DNA of 32,367 nucleotides from Dicyema japonicum (lineage: Eukaryota > Dicyemida > Rhombozoa > Dicyemidae): the NCBI GenBank assembly GCA_011109175.1, contig RDEW01000141.1, forward strand, positions 11,130-43,496. Direction: 5' to 3'. The notes beneath the pieces were generated by a model. The model was not told the DNA's origin. It saw only the letters and a program-made list of their open reading frames with translations, and searched no databases. The position numbers and the translations under genes are program-made. Positions 10,698 through 21,540 of this stretch are shown here, one piece after another (position 1 is the first letter of the stretch; each line of letters opens with the position of its first letter).

Positions 10698-10982
10698 TTG
10701 AAATGTTTGTTTCTTGTTGGTAAACATGGACAATCGAAGGGTTTTGAAAATTCCATACAAAAACAACTTTCAAAGTACAATCAAATTAATTTATCTTCAG
10801 AATTTAGAAAGTTTAGGAAACTAATCCTATCAACCAACACAAAAGTGTACAAAGAATTATGCCAACTTGAAACTGAACACATTTTTCTCTTCAAGTGCAT
10901 CCATATGCAGTACATTGAACTGAAGAGTAAAAAGTCTATGCAATCCCTTAAAAAAGTAATAATCAAACTCACTTTAGTTTGA
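10698..10982 (+). CDS. Unassigned ORF, possibly an exon
   Basis: A frame of about 94 codons rich in Lys, Leu and Gln includes FRKFRKLILSTNTKVYKELC and LKSKKSMQSLKKVIIKLTLV. It has no convincing ATG in frame. An ATG 5-10 bases in is in another frame, and a GTAAAC...CGAAG segment (10720-10740) could be a tiny intron but does not join the frames cleanly. The opposite strand is also open. I do not recognise the product and it may be chance. Confidence 0.2.
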   Translation: MKCLFLVGKHGQSKGFENSIQKQLSKYNQINLSSEFRKFRKLILSTNTKVYKELCQLETEHIFLFKCIHMQYIELKSKKSMQSLKKVIIKLTLV

Positions 10983-10989
10983 CAAACTC

Positions 10990-11640
10990 CTTAAGATTTT
11001 CCTTAATCTTAAAATGTTCTCCCTTTTAACAAGAACAGCCAATCTCTTCGAGTACTCTATATGTAATATTCAGCATCTCTTCTGATGGACTTTGCGTGTT
11101 GCCCAGTTTCCGAGAATTCCGTAAAATCTCACGATTGACTAAAACGGGGGAAAATCTCACTGCAGATTGTTGTAATTGTGCAGAACAGTATGGAAAGTAT
11201 ATTTCTGACTAAATATAAGTTACGCAATGATGGAGAGCTGGCAAGGACATTACGTGGCAACTAATCTTGTGTTTCTGTCCGTTTGTTCGAGAATCTATGT
11301 TCTTAACTTGTCTATTACTAAGAATATGAGGAAACTTTGTAAGAGAGGGAAATTGTTTTATAAAAATATTGAATAATGTGTTTGATCGTTGATGTATTTT
11401 ATTGTTACAGAATATTGATAAATCATGTCCTTTATAAATCCATTTATTTTTGGGGAGTTATTATAATTTTAATATATTGTCTTATTTGTTTTTAATTTTA
11501 ATAAATATTGGCTTTCAAAAGAAAATTTAATTTATAAGTATTTTATTAAAAAACACAAAAATCAATCAAATACGATCCCCACTGACATAATCGACGTTTA
11601 GCTCTCCTCACGATTGCTACAGAGATCAACTGGAGTTTTG
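10990..11640. other. A/T-rich spacer
   Basis: No coding motif. Near 11574 the sequence GATCCCCACTGACATAATCG resembles GATCCCCGTCGACATAAATG at 25571, suggesting a shared repeat boundary (see findings). Confidence 0.35.
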
Positions 11641-13500
11641 ACAATAAGATGAGTGTTATTAGGAATGCACAGATTGAACTGGTTATTTGTAAAAAGGGTT
11701 ATTAATGATTTGGCAAAAAAATGGTCCATCCAGGAGGTAATGTATTCTGATTAGTCGCAATTTGGACAACCACCGAGAGAACTGACCCTTGAGGAACCGT
11801 AAAGGAAGCTGTTGGATAGAGTAGGGTCCCTCATCAAGTTTTGTTGTTAATCAATCAAAACTGCTTCCAAAGGGTTAATGTCTGTAGTTAGCGGGAAAAA
11901 GGCCATCATTTCTTCCTAGGGTTTTTGAGATTATCTTCAGGATCCTAATTCTCGTAAATACTGATCCTAACATGTGCGAATGTAAGTCCTTGGTTAAAAG
12001 TCACAACCACCTTTTCCTTAAAAGGGTTGTCACGCGTTAATTCTGGTTCTAGGCCTACTTGTATGATGTTGTCAGCAAGATTTAGAGAGGGTCAGAAATG
12101 ACACCTCCAGGCGTTCCTTCCAACTATTGGGTTAAGGAATTGATCATTCCCTGAACCTTTTGAATGTGACGTCGTAGTCCTGTCCCTTGCAGCAATGACT
12201 ATTATGTCTTCTGCATATGAAAGGGGGAGACAGTTTTCGTTTTTGGGTTGTGGTATGTCGTATTTATAATTTGTTGTGCTGATGATAGTTGGGATTTTTG
12301 GAGCATCTCATTTGAGAAAAAGCGAGTCCTTGCCAGCCTTCCGAATTGGTTTTAAGTGAGATATCTTACAAACTCCCTATATAGACGTATTAAATATATC
12401 ATTTAGAGCAAGAAGGGCCAGATGCCTCAGTTCCATAGTCAAGATGGAATCCGGTTCTCTGGTTCTGGAGTTCTACGTCATAGATGTTGTCAGATGAGCA
12501 TTAGTGTAGGAAAATACGATCCAGTCTGTGGAGCTTTCCATTCTAATCTCTTCAAGTAAACTCGGTGATCTCTGGGGAAATCTTTGTGTGAAACTGAACC
12601 ATAATATTTAATCAGAGAGTTGGAATCAACGTGAATTCCTTCGAGATGTTGTACAGAGGGAGGTTTTGATGGATTTGATCGTATTCCAACTTATGTAACA
12701 GGTTTGCTGAGAGATCTTGGAAATGCTTCGTCCATTGTCCTATGTTTGTGTCTTTGATTTGTGTGTCGATTTCATGTATTCTAAAAAAGTCTTCACCTTT
12801 GAAAAGATTCTTTTTCAACAAGTTCCTATTTGTGCGTACGAAAGCTTATAGACTAGGAAAGGCGCCAGTTCATTGGAATAAATAGCTTCCTTGCTTTGTG
12901 AAGAATCGAGTCGAACTATTTGTTCTACTACAGAAATGTAATGTGTAACTGCAAGTGACTAACAGACATCGATGTATTAATTTTTTTTCCAATTTGGAAT
13001 CCCATCTCTGATTTTATTTTGATCTCCCTAAAGATCAGATAGTCGTTCATAGTGTCATATTTGACAGAACAGTCAAGAAGAGCCAAAAGAAGAGATAACA
13101 ATGAGATATCAACGGATGAAGCTTTATCATTTCGTCAAATTGGTGTTCTTGTATGGAATGCCGGATTTTTGAGTATGCAGAGACTGTGGAGGTTCTCAAT
13201 TATCATCTTCCCACTTTTATACTGAACTTGTCAGCCATAACGGATGCTTCGCATTAAAGTCACCACAAATAAGCAATTCTTAATGAGATTAGAGAATCTG
13301 GGAACAAGGGAGGAGCAGGAACTTAAAGGTGGAAAATATGCGTTGACTAATGTTAGAGAAACTCTGGGAAATTAGTTGCCACAAATTCGAGATTAGTCAT
13401 GGAGCCGTGATTAATATTCAATTAGGTTAGTTAAGAACAGTGTTTCTCAACGAGGTGCGATTTTTGAATATGTTTGGTGCTTCTACGTGCAGACATTAGA
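11641..13500 (-). mobile_element. Degenerate EN-RT non-LTR element
   Basis: On the minus strand the order expected for a jockey-like ORF2 is visible. Near 13327-13347 is the endonuclease strand VNAYFPP, near 13235-13270 LLICGDFNAKHPLW, and near 12200-12235 the RT box LSYAEDIIVIAARD, with Glu for the first catalytic Asp. Between them frames are short and interrupted; the longest, 12612-12821, includes IKDTNIGQWTKHFQDLSANL. The changed catalytic box and many stops show a dead copy. Its endonuclease block is close in DNA sequence to the one at 27553-27700. Confidence 0.7.
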
Positions 13501-14280
13501 TGGCTATCGTTTATTTCACGAATGGAACACACCAAGAAACAGTTATTGAACGCTTGATCATGTGGTTAGTTGTGCTGTCATTTATTGTGCTGGAGAAATC
13601 TTAAAGTCTAAGCCGCTTGAAACACGCGCATTTGGTTGGATTAAGGGCCTGGAAAAGCTCAAGGGGGTCGATCGCGACTCTTTTCTCCTGGCTTTCTGAG
13701 TGAAAATGGGGATCGATGGCAGAAGAGGCTGTGTCTGCCTTCCGAAAAGTAGAACTCCAGGCTGGGTCTCAACCTCAGCCAATGGACACTCAAACTATTT
13801 CCCTATAACGTTGGATTACTGTAGTGAGGAAAACGACTGATCTTGTGAACTGCGGTTCCGCTCCGGCCATTGCAGAAGGAATTATCTATTCCGACGACAG
13901 TAGGGAGGAAATGGAATTCTTCGGTTTCCAACAAACCGCAAACGTGCTGAAATCGGATCCAAACCTGAAAAGCCATTTGTAGGCTCGAATCCTTTCAGAA
14001 AGCACGAACTGAAAAGGGAAAACTGGAATCAGGTAAATATGGAACTTACTACACTAGTGAGGTTGGAGGTCTCGTAGCTAAGAGTAGTAAAGCTTCTCTG
14101 CACCATAAGCACTCTGGCTGTTTATTGGAAAGGAAGAGTCGTTAAGCGTAGAGAATCCCAGTTGTTACTGAGGTCAGAAAGGAAGAAGACGTCTCAGTTT
14201 TTGAAGCTGAGGTGAACGCTAAGGTACGTTGTGCTCGGGGCGCATAACATGTCATGGGTAATTCCTAAGGCGGCTGAATC
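13501..14280. other. Segment of unknown origin between two minus-strand elements
   Basis: GC content is higher than in the neighbouring spacers. The plus-strand frames are broken but one carries NCGSAPAIAEGIIYSDDSRE at about 13850-13910; the minus strand has a 66-codon frame (13582-13782). This could be the 5' UTR/ORF1 part of another retroelement. No zinc knuckle or RNA-binding motif could be confirmed. Confidence 0.3.
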
Positions 14281-16600
14281 GGCTCAATATTTTTTGCTAT
14301 TTGCTGAGCGCAATTCTCTTCCCTCCGCAGTAACTTCTATTGTCCTGTTCGACAATCTTTTGTCCGAGGTATAGAGAGTTGTAACAGATTTTTTCGGTAT
14401 TGATTGACATCCGATTTTCATTAAACCACTCGAGTAGTCGATCCATGTGGTGTTGTATTCTTTCCGTCGCTGTTTGGGTGTTCTGATCCCGTGAGGCTAG
14501 GACAATATCGTCTGCATAAGCAGAAGCAGATCGTCTTCTCCATTCGGCGTCGGAATGTCAGTCGTAAACAGGTTGAATAGTAATGGTGATAGCGGCGAGC
14601 CCTAGGGTCTCCATTTGGAATAAACAGGAGACAGATTGAATATTTCCAGTACACACTCTACCTCTTCGTCCGCTAAGGAAGTTCATCAGCCATCGTTTGA
14701 GGTTCTCAGGGATATCTGATTGGTAGATTTTTCATGTCAGGTTTTTCCTCGGCAGAGTCAAAAGATTTTTGGACGTCTAGTGAGCATAACATAGTTTTCT
14801 GGTGTTTTGGCATGCACAGAAATCCAGAGCGAATAAAGTTAGTCAGGATGTGAGAAAGCTCATTGTGGACCGATCCTTTTTGAAAACATGCTGGAACGGT
14901 TTATCGAGAGTCTGTTCAGTGATTTTTGCGAGGATGAGCTTTTCCAGAATTTTTGACATGGAGCACAAGAGAGAAATAGGCCTGAAGGAAGCTGGGTCTT
15001 CTTTCGGTTTTCCTGGCTTCAATACTGAGCGAATGTTTGCAAGTTTCCACACCGTTGGGATTGAGTTATAATTAATTGAACAGTTGTAGATTTTGGTCAG
15101 GTACCGATTCCCTTATTGCCTAGGTTTTTCAGAAGGATTATGGGAATTCCGTCTGGACTATGAGAATGTGTTACTTTTGTTTGGTTAGGATGCCATTAAC
15201 TCCTTTTCCGTGAAATAAGGTTATTGATCCCTTTTCGGTTTTTTTGCGGCGCTTTGAGTAGGTCAGTCCACATGTGTGTATTGTGAGAGATTTTCGCGTA
15301 GTATTTTATTGCAGCGTTTAGGTTTTTTTGGCTGAATTCGTCATTTCCGGGTGTCTCTCATCCATCTTCGAGATATTTCGAATTGTCTTCCAGACTTCGG
15401 ATGTTAACCGGTTACGATTTAATGACGTAATGACCATTTTCCATTTAGCTCTCTGTATTATGAATTCATTTACTTTTATTTCCTCATTCAGCACTATTAG
15501 ACGGATCTTTGCTTCGGAGAAACGGATCTTTGCTTTTTTGAGACGGTTTCGTTCCTTGACCAGAGCCTTTTCCATACTCTCTCGTGTAAACGACATATCT
15601 TTTAGGGACAGCCATTGTTCTTGCTTCCAGGATGACTTTGTTGACGTAGGCGACCACTATATTAAGGGAGGTAAAGTTTTCCAGCTGTATATTAGCCGTA
15701 ACTGATCGAATAATTGCCAATTTGCAAGATTGTATATGCAGGTTTTTTTTCCACTGGTAATTTCGCTTTTGATTTTTAGCAGAATAGGGTTATGATCACT
15801 TCGGGTGTCGTAGATGACGCACCAATTAATCGTTGGTGAAAGCTGTGGTGAACAGAGTGTGATATCTGGGGAGGTTGGATTGTCAGAGTTCCTTTGAGGT
15901 GTTCTTGTGTTTTTTATGGGTCATTGATGATTGTCAGATGCGTCAACAGCAAATTTCCTCTTGTATCTGCAGACTGATTTAACAGCCAGAAAGGGTGTTT
16001 AGCATTCAAATCGCCGCACATCACGACTTCGTTCCAAATTTCCAGTGCTGATAAGTCCGGCATAGTGTAATGTTTCGACATGAGCCCGGAGACGGAATAT
16101 ACATGTTTACAAAATATAGTCTTCCTTTTGTTGTGCCAACAAATACTCCGATTGTCTCCGTGGTTTCATCACTCCCCAAAAGTTTCTTCGCTTCGAGTGT
16201 ATGGTCCTCATACTTTATGCCTTTTCTGATTAATGTAAGTAGTCCTTCCACGTTTCTTAGTGCAATCTTTGTATCCGGGAAAGAGGGGCATAGTATCTTT
16301 TGCTGATAGCTTCGATTCTTGGATGAGCACGATGTCAGCTTTAAGTTTAACAACCAGAGTTCTAAGTTCAATAATTTTGCCTTTTATTCCGTTCACATTC
16401 AGTTGTATAACGGAGATCCGGTCCTTTGACTTGTGTAGGTTGCGAATCCGAGAAGCTGTAGCCAGACCAGTAATCCGTCGACCGGGGGCGACATGTACCC
16501 CCGGTGGAAGAGAGCTAATGGCTCTTTTTGGAAATGCTTTAGGAGCATTTTGAGCGCCTCCAGAGTTGTTTCATCCGGTGACCACATGACGCCACGCTAA
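14281..16600 (-). mobile_element. Nearly full-length ORF2 (EN-RT) of a jockey-like non-LTR element
   Basis: On the minus strand the element opens with the endonuclease start ISVIQLNVNGIKGKIIELRT near 16400, then LKADIVLIQESKLSAKD (catalytic Glu), GLLTLIRKGIKYEDHTLEAK and RLYFVNMYIPSPG near 16110. A charged linker spans 15318-15596. RT block ANIRSVLKPGKPKEDPASFR then PISLLCSMSKILEKLI is at 14930-15050, and the catalytic AYADDIVLASRDQ lies at about 14490-14520, continuing to WFNENRMSINTEK. Several frameshifts inactivate it. Sequence after the thumb is lost at about 14280. SINE copy 2 begins about 60 bases beyond its 5' end. Confidence 0.85.
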
Positions 16601-16660
16601 AAATTTAAAATAGCAATCATGATAGTGGCTACTAGGGCTACTAACATTTATTTATTTAAT

Positions 16661-16964
16661 AATAAAGCCATAGTATTTATAGCTCCGCATAGGCAGAACA
16701 CACACTTTATTTAAGTAAAGAACAGTTAATTTTAACTAATCGTAGAACCAAGGAATGGTCTTCACTTCTTTTTTTTCTTTTTCTTTGTGTGAGTGTCCTT
16801 TCTAGACAACCCAGTTCCGCAGTGAGTATCCACTGATGACGGCGTCACTCGTCAAACCCTTTCTGCATCGTAGATGCGTGGAACCTTCCACCAATTGAAC
16901 AACAGCGAGATTCGAACCCGTTACCTAAGCCACTTAAGCCCGACACCTAACCACTATGCCACCT
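16661..16964 (-). mobile_element. tRNA-derived SINE, copy 2
   Basis: Read on the minus strand: GGTGGCATAGTGGTTAGGTG (A-box-like TGGCATAGTGG), then GGGTTCGAATC (B box), GGTGGAAGGTTCCACG, the core with TGACGCCGTCA, and a tail with AAAGTGTGTGTTCTGCC and GCGGAGCTATAAATACTATG. The head matches copy 3 well. It ends about 110 bases before the capping-enzyme start. Confidence 0.9.
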
Positions 16965-17077
16965 GGTATTTAATAATAATTTACTGAATTTTTAAATAAA
17001 AAAATATTATATTTAAAAACAAACTTTCAAATTCTCTTGTGTGTTAATCACTTTTATATTGAAAATATTAGTGAGTA

Positions 17078-18980
17078 ATGCCCGTGCCATTTGGATGGTG
17101 TGAATGCCCATTATTTGGTGATGTAATAGGTAATATTTATGTAAAAATAATAGGGGACATATTTATTCCATTCAAAGTGCCATTAGATACTAATAAATAT
17201 AACATTTCGCCCGAAAATGCTTTCACTTTACAAACATTACTAGAAAAATATCCAAAACTAGGTCATGTTGTTGATTTGACCAACTCTGATGAATATTACA
17301 GTCCAAATACTATTGGAATTACATTTACGAAAATAAAATGCAGAGGGTTAATATTGAATAATAATTGAAGTCACGGAGAACCACCTACAGAGGAGCAGGT
17401 GACAGAATTCATATCAGCAGTCAATTCCTCCAATAATGAGTTATTAATCGGTTGGTTATCTATTATTATGCAGGTGTTCATTGCACCCATGGATTTAATA
17501 GAACTGGGTTCATGATCATTAGCTTTCTCGTTTCTGTCAAAAAATATCGTCTTGAGTACGCATTACAATTGTTTTCCAAGGTTGATGAAGTAGTAAATGT
17601 GATTAGTCGAGAAATCCAGGAATTTATAAACAAAATTATGTTAATGTCTTAATTCAACGGTATGGAAATCAAAACGTGTATTTGTTAGCTGCCTCTCTAC
17701 CATATTGGCATAAAGAATATCAGGAAATAAATAACACAGTCAAATTGTGATATAATTTAAGAATAAATAAAGTTCCTGGAGTTATTGAGATAACAGATAT
17801 TGATACAGTAAATGATATTCGTCTAAAAGTCAGACAAATTGCATATCAATCTACAAAAGATAAATCGTGTTTGGATAAAATTCCGTTTTCATATATTATC
17901 ATTTAAAGGTTAGAGCAATTCATAGGAGAACATCCAATCTCTTTATCTAACGAAAATAAAAACAAATTAGCTGAAAACAAATATAAAGTCAGTTGAAAGG
18001 CTGATGGGTGCAGATACCTAATGGTTGTCTTTAAGAGGGTCAAGTTTATTTGCTGGATAGAAAAAATAGTGTATTTTTTGTTGAAGACTTGTCATTTTGG
18101 CACAGAAAGGATTTGAATAAACATTTAACAAATTTACTTGTCGATGGGGTTATAATTATTGTGATCATTGGAAATGATAGAGGATATTAATGAAGGGACC
18201 AAAACATATCGTTATTTGATTTACGATGTTATTGAATTTAATGTATGATATGTTATTTAGTTCAGTGTACTGGAGTTGGGGCTGCTACCTTCAGTATTCG
18301 GAATTCTGTATTGACAAGGAAATAATTGGTCCACGGTCAGAAAATTAAACAAGTTACTCAATAATAAATTGGAGTCATTTTCTGTAAAAAATAAAAATTT
18401 TTGGGGATATTTCTTGTGTTCCTAAAGTTCTATTCCTTTATATTTAGATTTTCTCTGATAAATTTTCTAATCAGTTATTTCACAAAAGTGATGGTCTGAT
18501 TTTCCAACCAGTCAACAAAGTTTACCACTTGTTTATTAAAGCCTTATCATTTTGGTCGTAGTGACACTACTCTTAAATGGAAACCTCTCCAATATAATAC
18601 TGTTGATTTCAAACTGAAAGTATTCAAGAAACCTCAGTTAAGGGGTAGTTTTTACCTTAATTATAGAATTTACCAATATAAGCAGAATTGTTACTCTTGA
18701 ATGAAAAATCAAATTGACAAAAATTTTTGATTAAGTTTTTATTTTGTTTTATACTAGTTTTCAAAGGATATGATCAATGGGTGGTAAAATTGTTGAATGT
18801 TATCATGGGAGTTGTCTTCCTGAAAAGGACATTTTGGCATATTCTCAGAGTTAGAGATGATAGGATACTCCCAATTCACTGTAACAGCAAAAGTATTATT
18901 TTATTATTATTTAGCTGTTTTAAAGCATCAATGATCAGATTAATGATATTGATTTACTCACTTATGTTGAAGTATTCTGA
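17078..18980 (+). CDS. RNGTT: mRNA-capping enzyme, triphosphatase-guanylyltransferase fusion, 10+ tiny introns
   Basis: This bifunctional nuclear enzyme removes the 5' gamma-phosphate and adds GMP to nascent mRNA. From ATG 17078 (MPVPFGWCECP) the cysteine-phosphatase domain runs to the P-loop HCTHGFNRTG at 17477-17506. The guanylyltransferase shows motif I KADG at 17997-18008, VYLLDRKNSVFFV, motif III DG, RYLIYDVIEFN, DGLIFQPVNK, LKWKP and VRDDRILP. Introns: 17347-17370, 17451-17473, 17581-17606, 17885-17908, 18161-18182, 18243-18265, 18427-18447, 18520-18541, 18645-18666, 18893-18914; one near 17739-17761 is ambiguous. Defects: TGA (17994-17996) replaces the family Trp before the catalytic Lys; motif III has Val for the usual Glu; one-base slips near 18033, 18320, 18343, 18404 and in the last 250 bases. 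Either indel-rich assembly or a decaying gene. Confidence 0.93.
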
Positions 18981-19116
18981 CAATTCATAATTTTATTACA
19001 TTCTTTTTGAATTTCATGGTTTATTTTCAAATTTGTCTCATAAATTCACAAATAATATATATTGCGATCATAAAATAAGGAGGGTTGGATTATGATGTAT
19101 AGAAAGACCGTTTGGA

Positions 19117-19415
19117 GGGGTGGCATAGTGGTTAGGTGTCGGGCTAAAGTGCTTAGACTACGGGTTCGATTCTCGCTGCTGTTCACCTGGTGGAAGGTTC
19201 CAAGTATCTACGATGCTAAAAGATTGACGAGTGACGCCGTCATCAGTGGACACTCACTTCGGAACTGGATTGTCTAGAAAGGACCCACACACAAGAAAAA
19301 AAATAAAGATCATTCCTTGGTTCTCCGATTAGCTAAAATTAACTGTTCTTTATTTAAATAAAAGTGTGTGTCCTGCCTATGCGGAGCTATAAATATTATG
19401 GCTCTCGTGAAAAGG
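19117..19415 (+). mobile_element. tRNA-derived SINE, copy 3
   Basis: The head carries an A-box-like TGGCATAGTGG (19121-19131) and a B box GGGTTCGATTC (19162-19172). The body has GGTGGAAGGTTCCA, then the core GACGAGTGACGCCGTCATC, and the tail has AAAAGTGTGTGTCCTGCC and GCGGAGCTATAAATATTATG. Its orientation is opposite to copies 1 and 2. It lies about 140 bases past the capping-enzyme stop. Confidence 0.9.
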
Positions 19416-19910
19416 TTTTATTATTATTAAGGCCATTTGACATTTTGCATTCCAATTTCGAGTGTTAGCAACAAGTTGAGTAATTAAGGATTGGGGAATA
19501 ATGAAAAGGTCTATATAACATGTCATCTCTTTGAGCTTTTCGAGGTTTAAGGTGGCCTATCTTAGAATAATGAATTTGTAGGCCTGGTCTCGGAAGGATA
19601 GCATATATTTAAGATTAAAAAGACTAGTATGGAGACTTGGAAGATACGGATTAAGAGTGGAGACAAGTCATTCCATTCGTTGTCCTTGTATTTTTCTTCG
19701 TCAATTTGTTAATTTCAGACAGATATTCAATTTTTCTCCAAAAACATCGAGAATGGTGGTGAAAGCCACGATTCGATATGAAACTACGGGGAATATATTA
19801 GCAGACAATCTGTGAAAAAACATAACGCTCTTCTTGTTTGGTTGAGGTGGTGACGTCCTTTTCTAGTACTAAGTGCTGGTAATGTGTCAAAAACACTATG
19901 GACGAAAGAA
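19416..19910. other. Spacer without a recognisable gene
   Basis: No coding motif or repeat match was found. The right end may belong to the 5' UTR of the endonuclease fragment that follows. Confidence 0.3.
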
Positions 19911-20049
19911 TGTCAGTGTAATGACTTTTAATGTGAGAGGAATCAGTTCTGAAATACGAAAAAATAATTTTTGCCAAAATCTAAAGCATTACGGAGTAGC
20001 TGTTGAATACAATGGGGAATAAAGATTTCTGTTTCTAGGACCGGGCTGT
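19911..20049 (+). mobile_element. Endonuclease N-terminus fragment of a non-LTR element
   Basis: The frame reads MTFNVRGISSEIRKNNFCQN then LKHYGVAVEYNGE, the start of an APE-type endonuclease (Asn-Val-Arg-Gly block). Only about 40 residues remain before the sequence reaches the 44-bp duplicated target. The start of the element at 30480 (FTFNVRELSS) is equivalent. Confidence 0.6.
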
Positions 20050-20417
20050 AGGCATTATGTAATTGGCTTTGTGGTGCATAAAATCATTACAATTTTTTAT
20101 TTAAAGGTAAAACCAAACTAATTATCACGTGATCCCGATACATTCTAACAGAGACCTCATCTTTGCCCTGTGCTCTTCCTTCGTCCCCGCGCATGAACGA
20201 ATAGGCTGCCTGAATTTTCAGGGCCACCTTCCCGTGATCTGAAGTCTATTTTCATAAGGGTCTCCATAGGCGTAGGTCCGGGTCGGTGATCTTCACAAAT
20301 CCAACGCTCCGTTCCTCTGTAAGCCCTCTTTTGCATTTTCTCATATTTGTCCAAGATATGAACGGTCCCCACGAGGCATTATGTAATTTGCTTTGTGGTG
20401 CATAAAATCATTACAAT
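20050..20417 (-). mobile_element. 5'-truncated non-LTR insertion flanked by 44-bp target duplication
   Basis: A 44-bp segment (AGGCATTATGTAATTGGCTT to CATTACAAT) at 20050-20093 is repeated at 20374-20417 with one mismatch. The 280 bases between, read on the minus strand, encode the C-terminal part of a non-LTR ORF (KYEKMQKRAYRGTER ... ETLMKIDFRSREGG ... RSLLECIGIT then TGA, with one frame slip) followed by an A-rich tail at the left junction. This is the structure of a recent, severely 5'-truncated retrotransposition. Confidence 0.8.
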
Positions 20418-21060
20418 AGTATTGGAAATCAATGACAGGACTCATAATCCAGATATAGCAATATTATGTGACATGCTAGACTGGTCACCATTGTAATCTT
20501 ACATTTTTTTTAATTTAATTTATTAACCCCATATGTAACCTAAATTTCGTACAAAAAATATTTAAATTATTTGCCCATATTTTTTAATTTCATTATTGTG
20601 TCCTCAAAGACGTTAGTGCCTTTCTTTAATAGGTTAAGCATATTTTAAATACGAGAATGTTCTAACCCTAATCCATAAAGGTTTATCGTCCACTAATCCG
20701 AAATGCATACAATCATGCTCTGCATAGAAATAGTCATTACGGAATCAAGTTAAAGAGTGTTTATGGCAACTAAAACGAATTATGGCATTTAAAATCAAAA
20801 ATAACACGTGACTCACCGACAACGTGCTGGAAGAAAAGAGATACAGTTTACAAGATGAACCAACAAGTAATTCCTTGTGTAGATGTTGAGGCAAACCCTG
20901 GACTAGCCAGAATAGTTCAACAATATACTAAGAACGAAAAGAACACCACATGTTAATTATCACCATTCCTTAGGATTTCACTTATGAAGCCATACTATTT
21001 TGTCTACTAGTTATATTTATTTAAAAACAAGAATCATCGAAAAAAATAATAGAGTGGGGG
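20418..21060. other. A/T-rich spacer
   Basis: No supported feature. Short frames on the plus strand show no motif. Confidence 0.3.
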
Positions 21061-21540
21061 CCGTCCGGTGATCCCGGCCTCCTCATGCCGCAGTCTCATC
21101 CTTTCTCTGTGCTCCTTACAATTCGTGTATTGACGAATCACTTTTCGGAGGTTTTGAAGTTTCAACTGAGTTCTCATCTCTTCACGAGTTCCTCGGAGTT
21201 GGCTTTAGTGGCGAGGAAGAGGACCTTTGTATTGCCCTCGTTACCATCTCTTGAAGAAGCTAATGGAGTGACGCTTATTTCAATTCCGATCGAAGTGTCG
21301 GGACCATTAAGGACAGTAATGTCCTCATCAGTATCTCTATCAGACTTGGAGTGGAGATTTTTTCAGACGACAAGTGCCGTTGAGGTGGTAACGTCGATTG
21401 TAATGGACATCATGCCATTTCTAGCCGAAGAAGGGAAAGATGATTCCAAAGACATAAGTCGATAAACAAAAAATGTGAAGCCATTTCTGATACTACACAT
21501 GCTTGTTGGGGTTGGTTTGGGCCCCTCTGTGATTCCTATG
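21061..21540 (-). mobile_element. C-terminal fragment of the AGIT-type non-LTR family
   Basis: On the minus strand a frame ends EEMRTQLKLQNLRKVIRQYT then HRERMRLRHEEAGIT. It aligns with the tails at 746 and 22970 (basic block, Glu/Arg helix, Leu-rich end, AGIT). The stop is mutated to GGA. The long clean frame on the plus strand (21085-21465) appears to be the shadow of this region. Upstream minus-strand sequence is broken. Confidence 0.5.

Noticed and set aside
14802-15071. 89-codon plus-strand frame
   Set aside because: Antisense to the RT block FRPISLLCSMSKILEKL of the minus-strand element.
15328-15705. 125-codon plus-strand frame
   Set aside because: Lies opposite the linker of the minus-strand EN-RT element, which has continuous family motifs; the residues look like reversed coding sequence.
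17994-17996. Selenocysteine codon
   Set aside because: The position is a conserved Trp, not Cys, and no reason exists for Sec next to the catalytic Lys.
19117-19190. tRNA gene
   Set aside because: A- and B-box-like motifs are present but no full cloverleaf could be drawn, and the same head is attached to a dispersed 300-bp body in copy 2; it is a SINE head.
21085-21465. 126-codon open frame on the plus strand
   Set aside because: No recognisable domain, and the opposite strand carries the AGIT-type tail that matches three other copies; most likely its shadow.
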